Shown here: in pieces, positions 53,531-61,718 of the stretch
How positions within the stretch are numbered: position 1 is the stretch's first letter
How the letters are laid out: each line of letters begins with the position of its first letter
From: Amphritea balenae
GTDB taxonomy: Bacteria > Pseudomonadota > Gammaproteobacteria > Pseudomonadales > Balneatricaceae
Length of the DNA: 64,000 nucleotides
Direction: 5' to 3'
Assembly: GCF_003858655.1 (NCBI RefSeq)
Contig: NZ_RQXV01000005.1
Span: 248,001 to 312,000 of the forward strand
Position numbers and translations under genes: made by a program
Notes under the pieces: generated by a model
Database searches by the model: none
Seen by the model: the letters and a program-made list of their open reading frames with translations, nothing else
Told to the model about the DNA's origin: nothing

Positions 53531-54265
53531 CGGTTACTTCTGTATGAAACCTGACCCCATGACTGGATCAGGAAGCACTCTCTGCCACAAATTTATAGTG
53601 ACAACAGAACGACAATGAGCCTGAAACAGTTCTCAGACAGCCCGAATATAGAAGAATAGAAAAGCAAATAATCGAAACGCGAATGGCGGGTGCAAGCTTC
53701 CAATAATGGTCAGTTGCAATCACAAACGATGCATCAATCGAGGTTCTACTTTTATTGTTATATTCGGCCTGTAGTCTAAATAGGATTCAGGTCAGAGCCT
53801 TGATGAAACTATTATTTGCCTCTAAAAACATAATCACAAATCGTATTTTTTTAACAATTCATCAGTTTATTTTATGTTATGAATATTACTGATCAGATGA
53901 TTAAGTGAGTTAAAAAATAGTGAACTAACCGGCTATCTGCTGATGCGAGGCCGCTTAGTCGTAGCCGTCTAAGGAAATAACACTGTTTTATATAAGGAGA
54001 GATAACTAACAAAGTATAAGTATTTAATCGAGCCGCCCCCTATCGGTTAATGTAGAAGCAAAGAACATAAGTAAAACTTATATAATCAAATATTTTTTCG
54101 AATTGTATCTATGTTTAGTTGAATTACACTGGATAAAAGTAGCGACCCCTGCCGTCATATTCACAACTATGATTCAGATATGTCTAATCGTTAAAGTTGC
54201 ACCGAATAGCAACCAACCCGAAGACATGCAGGTCGAATAAAAATAAGAAACATTCAGGTAGTACA
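53531..54265. other. Long AT-rich divergent promoter region
   Basis: 735 bp separate ridA and tctB. No supported ORF is present; a 29-codon frame at 53803 lacks a ribosome site. It presumably holds both promoters and sites for the LysR protein encoded at 57472. I could not single out a T-N11-A site with confidence. Confidence 0.4.
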
Positions 54266-54733
54266 ATGGATAGAAGAAAAGTTGATGTCGTCTTATCGAC
54301 AGTAATCATTATTGCCTCGCTGATCATATTAACCTACGACAACTTTGTAGAAGGTGGTGCTGAATCCGATCTGGGCTCCATGACATTACCCCGTGTAGTT
54401 GCCGCTTTGATGATCTTCTTCTCCGGTTCTATCGGTATCCAGTCACTCAAAAAACTTTATAACAATGCTGAGATAGAAAGCGCCGAACTTATTATCACCA
54501 ACGGTTTTAGCGGCATTTTCATCTACATCGGTATTTTTGTCGCTTACTGGCTAGCGGTTCCCTATATAGGCTTTTTAGTAGCCACCCCCTTTGTGATGTT
54601 TGCTATCGCAATACTGCTAGGTGGACGCAATTGGCTGCCTATCAGCGCGGTATCAATTCTTGTTCCTGTATTAGTCTTCTTCGGTTCTCGGGAATTCCTG
54701 CGGGTTTATCTGCCAACCTGGACCCTTTCCTGA
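54266..54733 (+). CDS. tctB: Tripartite tricarboxylate transporter small membrane subunit TctB
   Basis: The 155-residue protein has four hydrophobic segments and a TctB-type start VVLSTVIIIASLIILTYDN with LGSMTLPRVVAALMI. The ATG at 54266 follows AGGT by 7 bp and is preferred to an upstream extension. It forms the membrane complex with TctA. Confidence 0.88.
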   Translation: MDRRKVDVVLSTVIIIASLIILTYDNFVEGGAESDLGSMTLPRVVAALMIFFSGSIGIQSLKKLYNNAEIESAELIITNGFSGIFIYIGIFVAYWLAVPYIGFLVATPFVMFAIAILLGGRNWLPISAVSILVPVLVFFGSREFLRVYLPTWTLS

Positions 54734-54746
54734 GGAGGACTGAAAA

Positions 54747-56291
54747 ATGATCGATAATATTCTAAGCGGATTTTCAGCAATCCTTGCAGTCGGACCGATC
54801 CTTGGCATTATTGCCGGTGTTGTAATCGGTATTATATTCGGCGCTATCCCTGGCATCTCAGCGATTATGGCGATCGCAATTATCCTGCCGATGACCTTCT
54901 ATGTTGATCCTATTGTAGGCATCACTATGCTACTTGCCGTTTATAAGGCGGGTATCTACGGTGGCTCAATTTCTGCCATCCTGATCAATACTCCGGGGGC
55001 CGCTGCCTCGTTCTTAACCGCACTGGACGGTCACGCACTGACTAAAGCAGGTAAGGCAGGTAAGGCCCTGGATATTTCACTGTTTTCCTCCGTTTCCGGC
55101 GAGATGCTGGCAACCATGGTGTTGATTCTTGTGGCAGCCCCCATTTCGGCTATTTCCCTGCAGGCCGGACCGATCGAAAAAGTATTCCTGTTGCTGTTTG
55201 CCTTTACCGTTATCGGCACCTTAGCTGGCGAATCAATTCCACGGGGCCTGCTCTCTTGCTGCCTGGGTATGTTGTTCGCAATGGTGGGCATGTCCACAAT
55301 AACCGGCGCTTCCCGCTTTACCTTCGGTTCTACCGAACTGATGGGCGGCTTTACCTTTACGCCAATGCTGATCGGTATTTTGGTCATGCCGGAAGTGCTG
55401 AATGTCATACGTCGCCGTAAGGTGCCGCACCACGAGCTGGCGATTACCCGATCACCCAACCCGGCTGATAACCGCATCAGTTTTGCAGAATTCCGCTCGG
55501 TATTCCGTACCATTTTAAAATCCAGTGGTATTGGTACCTTTATCGGCGCTCTGCCGGGGCTGGGATCCAGTACTGCAGCTTTTATCGCCTACGGTGAAGG
55601 TAAACGCACCAGTAAGAAACCTGAAGAATATGGCAAAGGATCGGTAGAAGGTATTGCTGCCGCTGAATCGGCTAATAACGCGGTCTGTGGCTCTAGTATG
55701 ATCCCGATGCTGACCCTGAGTATTCCGGGTGATGATGTTGCAGCACTGCTGATGGGTGCCTTCCTGATTCACGGACTAACACCGGGACCGATGATCTTCT
55801 TCGAACACACGGAGACTATCTACGCCATCTTTGCTGGCTTTCTGATTACTGACCTGTTCCTGTTAGTTATTGCCAAAGCGGGCTTCAGCTTCTTTGTCAA
55901 AATCGCATCATTAAGACGCTATTACATATTCCCCTGTGTCACGGTATTTGCTTTTGCCGGTGCATTTACCGCCGGTCAGAACATAAACGATATTCTGGTA
56001 TTAATCGCCTTTACGGTGATGGGTTATGGCATGCGTCTTGTTGGCCTGAATCCCGCGGTATTTATCGTCGGCTTTATCCTTACTCCGTTCTTTGAACAGA
56101 ATCTGGACCAGGCCTTCGCTATTGTGGGTAGCGACTACCACCTGATGTTTGCTTCGCCATTCTCCTGGGTGTTTATCGCACTCTCGGTATTCTTTGTCTT
56201 CTCCAGCATAAAGGTGAGAAAAAAATCCGCAGCCAAAGCTAAAGCGGAACAACAGGCAAAACAGGAACCGCTGTGTAACCAAACCAGCTAA
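54747..56291 (+). CDS. tctA: Tripartite tricarboxylate transporter large permease TctA
   Basis: The 514-residue protein has about 12 helices and TctA hallmarks: GAIPGISAIMAIAIILPMTF, YGGSISAILINTPGAAAS, LPGLGSSTAAFIAYGEGKR and GIAAAESANNAVCGSSMIPM. It is the secondary permease of the TTT system. It lies 13 bp after tctB. Confidence 0.95.
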   Translation: MIDNILSGFSAILAVGPILGIIAGVVIGIIFGAIPGISAIMAIAIILPMTFYVDPIVGITMLLAVYKAGIYGGSISAILINTPGAAASFLTALDGHALTKAGKAGKALDISLFSSVSGEMLATMVLILVAAPISAISLQAGPIEKVFLLLFAFTVIGTLAGESIPRGLLSCCLGMLFAMVGMSTITGASRFTFGSTELMGGFTFTPMLIGILVMPEVLNVIRRRKVPHHELAITRSPNPADNRISFAEFRSVFRTILKSSGIGTFIGALPGLGSSTAAFIAYGEGKRTSKKPEEYGKGSVEGIAAAESANNAVCGSSMIPMLTLSIPGDDVAALLMGAFLIHGLTPGPMIFFEHTETIYAIFAGFLITDLFLLVIAKAGFSFFVKIASLRRYYIFPCVTVFAFAGAFTAGQNINDILVLIAFTVMGYGMRLVGLNPAVFIVGFILTPFFEQNLDQAFAIVGSDYHLMFASPFSWVFIALSVFFVFSSIKVRKKSAAKAKAEQQAKQEPLCNQTS

Positions 56292-56368
56292 CTAAGATTC
56301 TTTTTTATCGGGTGACGATCCGGTGAAAACGACTAAACGCAATAAAAATAATTCTAGGAATTGCTAAT

Positions 56369-57316
56369 ATGAAAACCACTAATAAAACACTGTTAATCGC
56401 TGGCGCTCTGACAGCATCTTTAGTCTCTGGTGCAGCGTTGGCTGACTATCCGGAAAGACCGATCAACGTAATCGTACCTTGGGGTGCCGGCGGCGACTCC
56501 GACCTGACCACCCGTATCTGGGCCGATGCTGTCGAAAAAGAGTTGGGTGTTCCTGTTGTCGTTATTAACAAGCCTGGCGGTGGTGGTGTTGTAGGTACAG
56601 CATTCGTAGCTAACTCTAAAAAAGATGGTTACACCCTGATCAATGCAGGCCTTGGTAATATGCTGGTTACACCAAACTTCAGCAAGGCGCCTTACAGCTT
56701 CGACAGCTTTGATCCTGTCATCAAAATGACAGCTGTGCCTCTGGCCGTTGTTGTTGCTAAAGACAGCCCGTACAAGACGTTTGATGATTTTATCGCCGGC
56801 GCAAAATCTGAAACGCTGACTCAGGGAGCTTGGGGCGCCTCTTCTTCTGGTACTATTCTGGCCGATATTATCGCCGATCAGGCTGGCTACAAAGTTAAAT
56901 ATGTCCATGCCAAAGGCGCTGCAGCTTCTATGGTTTCCGTTGTCGGTGGTCATATCGATTCAGCCGTATCATTCCCACCAGCATTTGGCCCGCACGTTAA
57001 AGCTGACCGCGCCCGCGCACTGGTAATGAACCAGAAGATGGATGCATTCCCGAATGTGCCAACCTTTGCTGATTACGGTATCCAGGGCAGCTTTGAAGGT
57101 TGGTCCGGTGTCTTCGCACCTAAAGGCGTACCATCCGAAGTAGTTGAGAAGCTGGCTGCCGCAACCACTAAAATCATGCAGGACCCTGAAGTGATCAAGA
57201 AGTACCAGAATATCGGTGCTGTTGTTGACTTCCGCCAGGGACCTGAGTGGATAGCAGACATGAAGGTAACCTACAGCATTATGAAAGATGCTGCGGCTAA
57301 AAAAGCTAATCAGTAA
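56369..57316 (+). CDS. tctC: TTT-family substrate-binding protein (TctC/Bug)
   Basis: The 315-residue periplasmic protein has a signal peptide (about 1-25, ending GAALA) and the Bug-family start YPERPINVIVPWGAGGDSD with INKPGGGGVVGTAFVA. It binds a carboxylate for TctAB. Gene order B-A-C differs from the common C-B-A. A terminator follows. Confidence 0.93.
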   Translation: MKTTNKTLLIAGALTASLVSGAALADYPERPINVIVPWGAGGDSDLTTRIWADAVEKELGVPVVVINKPGGGGVVGTAFVANSKKDGYTLINAGLGNMLVTPNFSKAPYSFDSFDPVIKMTAVPLAVVVAKDSPYKTFDDFIAGAKSETLTQGAWGASSSGTILADIIADQAGYKVKYVHAKGAAASMVSVVGGHIDSAVSFPPAFGPHVKADRARALVMNQKMDAFPNVPTFADYGIQGSFEGWSGVFAPKGVPSEVVEKLAAATTKIMQDPEVIKKYQNIGAVVDFRQGPEWIADMKVTYSIMKDAAAKKANQ

Positions 57317-57336
57317 CCTGATCTATTAATTACAAT

Positions 57337-57375
57337 AACGCCCCGGGTAAGCCATTACTCGGGGCGTTTGTTTTT
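57337..57375 (+). terminator. Rho-independent terminator after tctC
   Basis: AACGCCCCG and CGGGGCGTT form a 9-bp stem with a further GGTAA/TTACT pairing in the loop, followed by TTTGTTTTT. Confidence 0.8.
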
Positions 57376-57471
57376 CTCTTCCTACCTTTTTTTTCAACAT
57401 CTCTGTTAATATAAACAAAGCATAATTTATACACCCCTTCATCAGATTTATTAATAACCCGGAGCAGAGCA

Positions 57472-58404
57472 ATGAACCTTAAGCAGATGGAAGCTTTTCG
57501 GGCAGTCATGCTGACAGGTTCGGTTTCCCAAGCAGCAAAACAACTCTTCCGTACCCAGCCGGCAGTGAGCATGATGATCAGTTCACTGGAAGAACAGATC
57601 GGTTTTCAGCTGTTTGAACGGCATAAAAAGCGCCTCTACCCTACCCCTGAAGCAGACTACCTGTACAAAGAAATAGAGGGAATATTCAACCGTATTCAGG
57701 ATGTCAGTCAGACCGTTCAGGATATTCAGAACAAGCAATACGGATTTCTGCGTATCGGCTGTATGCCCGGTCCTTCGACATTTTTCATGCCCGAGCTATT
57801 GGCCGACTTTCTGGAAGAGCATCCGAAGGTGCAGGCGTCTCTGCAGACCCGCACCTCGGATATGGTCGCTGAATGGGTCGCTTCAAAGCAGTATGACCTG
57901 GGCCTGGCCGAGATCACTCAACATCAGTCTCAGTTGGCTGATGAGAACCGCTTCACCCTGCCCTGCTATATTGCTATCCACGCCGATAACCCATTGGCGC
58001 AACACGAAGTATTGAATACGGCACTGATTGATAACGAACCAATGATCACTCTGCATCCCGATCATATGATCTTCCATGATCTACTGAAGCAGTTTGAAGC
58101 ATCAGGGCATCGTATGAATGTCCGTCTGCAGACCCGCTTCTATATACCGGCAATGACTTTTGTTGAACGGGGGTTAGGGGTTTGTGTGCTGGATCCAATC
58201 ACGATTAATAGTTACCAGGGCTACGCCAGCCCCGGTAAAGTGGTATTCCGACGTTTTGATCCTGAAATACTGCTTAAAATTGGTATTTTCTACCCGGACG
58301 ATACGCCCCGATCAATGATCACTAATGCCTTCAGTGATCAGCTACGGAGCCGCTTAATAGAGATCAGGGATAATCCACAGGCCTGTCTCGACTGGGGTCG
58401 CTGA
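57472..58404 (+). CDS. LysR-family transcriptional regulator
   Basis: The 310-residue protein has the LysR helix-turn-helix (MNLKQMEAFRAVMLTGSVSQ; TQPAVSMMISSLEEQIGFQL) and an effector domain. It follows tctC and is the probable activator of the racemase-DAO-RidA and tctBAC genes. GGAG is 9 bp before the ATG. Confidence 0.9.
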   Translation: MNLKQMEAFRAVMLTGSVSQAAKQLFRTQPAVSMMISSLEEQIGFQLFERHKKRLYPTPEADYLYKEIEGIFNRIQDVSQTVQDIQNKQYGFLRIGCMPGPSTFFMPELLADFLEEHPKVQASLQTRTSDMVAEWVASKQYDLGLAEITQHQSQLADENRFTLPCYIAIHADNPLAQHEVLNTALIDNEPMITLHPDHMIFHDLLKQFEASGHRMNVRLQTRFYIPAMTFVERGLGVCVLDPITINSYQGYASPGKVVFRRFDPEILLKIGIFYPDDTPRSMITNAFSDQLRSRLIEIRDNPQACLDWGR

Positions 58405-58445
58405 TTCAACGGGTTCGATCTAATAAGTTAATCTAAAGGGTCAAT

Positions 58446-58790
58446 TTAATCGTGAACTTGCCGGCTGTCATCCGGGGCCTGATCCCGTGGTGCCATGCCA
58501 TAGTCACGGCTAACCTCCGCGACTCGCAGTCGGTAATCCTGGAACACACCCCCACGACCTTTTGACTGAGCCTCTCGATGTGCCTCCAGGCTGCGCCATG
58601 CATGGACCGCTTGCTCATCACGCCAGAATGAGAGGGACAAGACCTTGCCCTCTTCAGTCAGACTGGCGAACCGCTCGATAGAGATAAAGCCATCAATATC
58701 CTGTAGCAGCGGTTTCAGTTCTGCTGCAATGTCCAGATACTCTTCGACCTTACCCTGCGCAGGCCAAACTTCAAAAATTACCGCAATCAT
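58446..58790 (-). CDS. Antibiotic biosynthesis monooxygenase (ABM) domain protein
   Basis: The 114-residue protein matches the ABM fold: IAVIFEVWPAQGKVEEYLD, GFISIERFASL and LSFWRDEQAVHAWRSLEAHR. Such proteins often act as small monooxygenases or haem-related enzymes. The role here is unknown. Confidence 0.78.
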   Translation of the reverse strand: MIAVIFEVWPAQGKVEEYLDIAAELKPLLQDIDGFISIERFASLTEEGKVLSLSFWRDEQAVHAWRSLEAHREAQSKGRGGVFQDYRLRVAEVSRDYGMAPRDQAPDDSRQVHD

Positions 58791-58842
58791 CCGCTACTCC
58801 TAAATATAGAGATTTTCTTTTGACGACCGGCCTATGCCTTCA

Positions 58843-59448
58843 TTAGTCAGGAATAGCTATAAGGACCGGCAATATAAAAATGATCATAAGACAGGCAAAT
58901 ATCACCTGCATTTTTTTACGCCCTGCCGCTGTACTGATAAAGCGCCCCAGCACCCCGCCGAATAATAACCAACCAAAAGTAACCATCACTGTCGCCACCA
59001 AAGAGACCATCTCAAGCACCATCACAGATAGCAGCTTACTGGCGATGGGCGGCATAAACTTGGTGATCAACACCATAAATGTTGCATAAGCTTTGGGGTT
59101 GAGAATGTTCATCAGTATTCCGGACCTAAACCCGAAATGAACCTTCGCCTCAGTGCTGTCATCAGCAACAGGCAGACGCAACATTTTCAGTGCCATTATC
59201 AGGATAAACAGCCCTCCTGCGAGCTGCATAATCAACCTTGATTCTGGCCACCGTTCCAGTAATGCAAGCATTCCTATACTGGTCAGCAAGCCGGTCAACA
59301 GTACACCGGCAATTAATCCGTAGATCAGTGGTAAACCCTTGTGAAGCTTATGATCAGCTCCGGTGGCAGCCAGCGCCATCGCTGCTGGCCCTGGTGCACC
59401 GATCAAAAACACAGCAGCCAGGCCTAATGTGATTAGAGATTCCAACAT
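58843..59448 (-). CDS. LysE-family translocator
   Basis: The 201-residue protein has six hydrophobic segments and FLIGAPGPAAMALAATGADH, the LysE-type signature. The ATG at 59448 lies 12 bp after the stop of the upstream GNAT gene and has AAGG upstream; a longer start at 59490 would overlap that gene. The substrate is unknown. Confidence 0.8.
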   Translation of the reverse strand: MLESLITLGLAAVFLIGAPGPAAMALAATGADHKLHKGLPLIYGLIAGVLLTGLLTSIGMLALLERWPESRLIMQLAGGLFILIMALKMLRLPVADDSTEAKVHFGFRSGILMNILNPKAYATFMVLITKFMPPIASKLLSVMVLEMVSLVATVMVTFGWLLFGGVLGRFISTAAGRKKMQVIFACLMIIFILPVLIAIPD

Positions 59449-59459
59449 CAACAACAGCC

Positions 59460-59909
59460 TTAATCCACTGTCATCTGATAAGTCTGCCATGCGGTTTTAC
59501 TTGCCAGACGATCATATACAGCCCGACCACGGTAGTTATCTTCTGCAGTAATCCAGCGCACAAAGGGCCAGCCCTGAGCCTGAGCTTCCTCATTCAAGCG
59601 TTGAAACATCAGATCAACAACCCCATTGCCACGACAGTCAGGGTTAATAAACAGGTCATCCAGAAAGCCAACCTTAGCGCCACGTAATGGCGAAGGCATC
59701 TCCCGGTAATGCATTAACCCTACACTAAAGCCCCGCTCCTCTTTTGCAATCAACGCAAAAAAGCGTTCATTGGGGTCAAAGATCCAACCCCATACCCGGT
59801 CCAGAATCTGCTGATCCATCGGCATACCGTAAAAATCGGCATAACCCTGATAGAGCTGCTCCCACTGCTCCCGGTCATTTGGGCTCAGTGCACTTACTTT
59901 TATAGTCAT
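59460..59909 (-). CDS. GNAT-family N-acetyltransferase
   Basis: The 149-residue protein has GNAT features LDDLFINPDCRGNGVVDLMFQRL and a final YDRLASKTAWQTY. It acetylates an unknown amine, perhaps an amino acid. It is co-directional with the LysE gene (12 bp), suggesting a modify-and-export pair. Confidence 0.83.
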   Translation of the reverse strand: MTIKVSALSPNDREQWEQLYQGYADFYGMPMDQQILDRVWGWIFDPNERFFALIAKEERGFSVGLMHYREMPSPLRGAKVGFLDDLFINPDCRGNGVVDLMFQRLNEEAQAQGWPFVRWITAEDNYRGRAVYDRLASKTAWQTYQMTVD

Positions 59910-59948
59910 TATCTAATCCTTGTTAACTAGTCCGGGCTTCAATCCGAC

Positions 59949-60653
59949 TTATCCGCAATCCTGCAAAGCGTTTTTTTGCTGACCATGTCGATCAAAGTTA
60001 TCCACAGACAACCAGCGCTGATACTTCAGCTTCAACTCTGGCCACTCACCATCCAGCATGGAGAACCAGGCGGTATTCCGGTTACGGCCTTTGTACATAG
60101 TGGCTTGACGGAACACGCCTTCGAAAATGAAGCCAAGCCGGAGGGCCGCCTGTTTTGAAGGTCCGTTACAGTTATCGCACTTCCATTCATAACGCCGATA
60201 ACCCAGCTCATCAAACACCCGCTGCATCATAAGAAACATCGTTTCTGTTGCCAGTGGCGTGCGTTGTATCAGGGGCGAAAAGTGGATATGCCCTACTTCG
60301 ATCACGCCGGTCTCGGGCTCAATCCTCAAATGACTGGCTAAGCCAACTGCTTGATCTGTATTGTTATCCACCACCGCATAAAACTGAGGATCATCACCAC
60401 AACCGTTTTCCAGCAACCACTGATTAAACTGCTCAAAAGAGTCGAACGGCCCATAAGGCAGATAAGTCCAGTTGCTGCCATCATCTTTAGCAAATGCCTC
60501 AAACAACTGCCCCCCGTGAAGCTCCGGCATTAAAGGCTCTAACCGACAGAAATAACCGGTCATGGTGGTGCGCTGTGGCCGGGCAGATGGCTGCCAGTTT
60601 TTCATTGCCGCTCCAACGGGTTGATCATGCTTATTAATGCTCGCATTCTGCAT
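59949..60653 (-). CDS. RimJ/RimL-like GNAT acetyltransferase, paralogue A
   Basis: The 234-residue protein has EVGHIHFSPLIQRTPLATET, FDELGYRRYEWKCDNCNGPS and RLGFIFEGVFRQA, the RimJ/RimL (Acetyltransf_3) pattern. It is clearly similar to the next gene in the row. The ATG at 60653 is preferred over an upstream GTG. Confidence 0.83.
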   Translation of the reverse strand: MQNASINKHDQPVGAAMKNWQPSARPQRTTMTGYFCRLEPLMPELHGGQLFEAFAKDDGSNWTYLPYGPFDSFEQFNQWLLENGCGDDPQFYAVVDNNTDQAVGLASHLRIEPETGVIEVGHIHFSPLIQRTPLATETMFLMMQRVFDELGYRRYEWKCDNCNGPSKQAALRLGFIFEGVFRQATMYKGRNRNTAWFSMLDGEWPELKLKYQRWLSVDNFDRHGQQKNALQDCG

Positions 60654-60673
60654 CTGTACTTCCACCCTATTGC

Positions 60674-61426
60674 TTAGCTTCTTGCCCAGGCATCAGGGCC
60701 CCGGTGCAACATCGTTTCCATTAGTGATGTCCTTGCAGCCCCTTCGGCATCGAAGTTACCTTCTTTGAGCCAGGTACTTATCAGCTCCCGCACAGTCGGC
60801 CACTCGTTATCCAGAATCGAATACCAGGCGGTATCCCGGTTCTTGCCTTTAAAGATCATATGGTTGAAAAAGATCCCTTCGAACCTGAATCCTAGTCTTT
60901 GAGCAGCCGTACGAGAGCCTGAGTTCTGTGAGTTACAGCGCCACTGCATCCGGCGATAGCCCAGCTCATCCATGGCATAGCGAATCATCAGATAAAGTGC
61001 TTCAGTTGCAGCTCTGGTTTTTTGCAGTTGCGGCCCAAACCAGATATGACCTATCTCAATCACACCGTTAACCGCATTGATATCCAGGAAACTTGCCTGA
61101 CCACAAACGTCGCCTGTTTCTTTGCTACGCAGGGCATAAAAAACTGTATCCTGAGAAGCGCTTTGCTGCTTAATGACAGCAGTATAAGATGCCAGATCCG
61201 GCCAGGGGCCATACGCCAGATAATCCCAGATTTTCAGACCCTGTTCAGTACTGTGACCAGCCTGATATAGCGCTTCGGCATGTCGGTCTGCCCGCATCGG
61301 TTCCAGGATGACATATCGCCCTTCCAGACAAATTCTGGAAGGCACTAGTGCCGGTGGTGGATTATCAACAGCGTGACCACTCAACGGTCTTGGAAACATC
61401 TGTTCATTAACAATATCTTTAGTCAT
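60674..61426 (-). CDS. RimJ/RimL-like GNAT acetyltransferase, paralogue B
   Basis: The 250-residue protein shares EIGHIWFGPQLQKTRAATEA, MDELGYRRMQWRCNSQNSGS and RLGFRFEGIFFNHM with paralogue A, which starts 20 bp downstream. The pair is a tandem duplication. They diverge from a MocR regulator, so they may be its targets. Confidence 0.85.
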   Translation of the reverse strand: MTKDIVNEQMFPRPLSGHAVDNPPPALVPSRICLEGRYVILEPMRADRHAEALYQAGHSTEQGLKIWDYLAYGPWPDLASYTAVIKQQSASQDTVFYALRSKETGDVCGQASFLDINAVNGVIEIGHIWFGPQLQKTRAATEALYLMIRYAMDELGYRRMQWRCNSQNSGSRTAAQRLGFRFEGIFFNHMIFKGKNRDTAWYSILDNEWPTVRELISTWLKEGNFDAEGAARTSLMETMLHRGPDAWARS

Positions 61427-61508
61427 AGGTATCTCGCTTTACAACTACAACAGCCGTGACAACAGTTCGACTGTTATCTATCTGATTTAAAGCCAGAATA
61501 ATCCCAGC

Positions 61509-61531
61509 AATGGATCTTAAACAGATCCATT
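61509..61531. repeat. Inverted repeat in the GNAT-MocR divergent region
   Basis: AATGGATC and GATCCATT form an 8-bp inverted repeat with a 7-bp spacer. It may be an operator or a leader hairpin of the leftward GNAT genes. Confidence 0.4.
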
Positions 61532-61580
61532 AATCAACCAATTATAGGATCCAATTTTTAGATAAATTAATACGTCATAG

Positions 61581-61613
61581 TTGGTACCAGATAGTACCAA
61601 CCCCTGGATCTAA
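61581..61613 (+). promoter_or_regulatory. TauR/MocR-type direct-repeat operator before the second MocR gene
   Basis: TTGGTACCAG (61581-61590) and CTGGATCTAA (61604-61613) have starts 23 bp apart, and TAATCT lies 30 bp beyond the second start, as at xsc. A second TTGGTACCAG is at 61624-61633 and GTACCAA at 61594-61600, so other arrangements are possible. The rest of 61427-61718 holds no gene. Confidence 0.5.
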
Positions 61614-61718
61614 CCTCTTTTCATTGGTACCAGTAATCTGAGGGGACCGACGAGTAAAAATAAAATGTCTGCGGCCCGCTCTGAAAAGCAGTAAAATCAG
61701 GCCGGAAGGAGACCTACA

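Noticed and set aside
53803-53892. 29-codon ORF in the ridA-tctB gap
   Set aside because: It has no ribosome site and its composition simply follows the AT-rich DNA.
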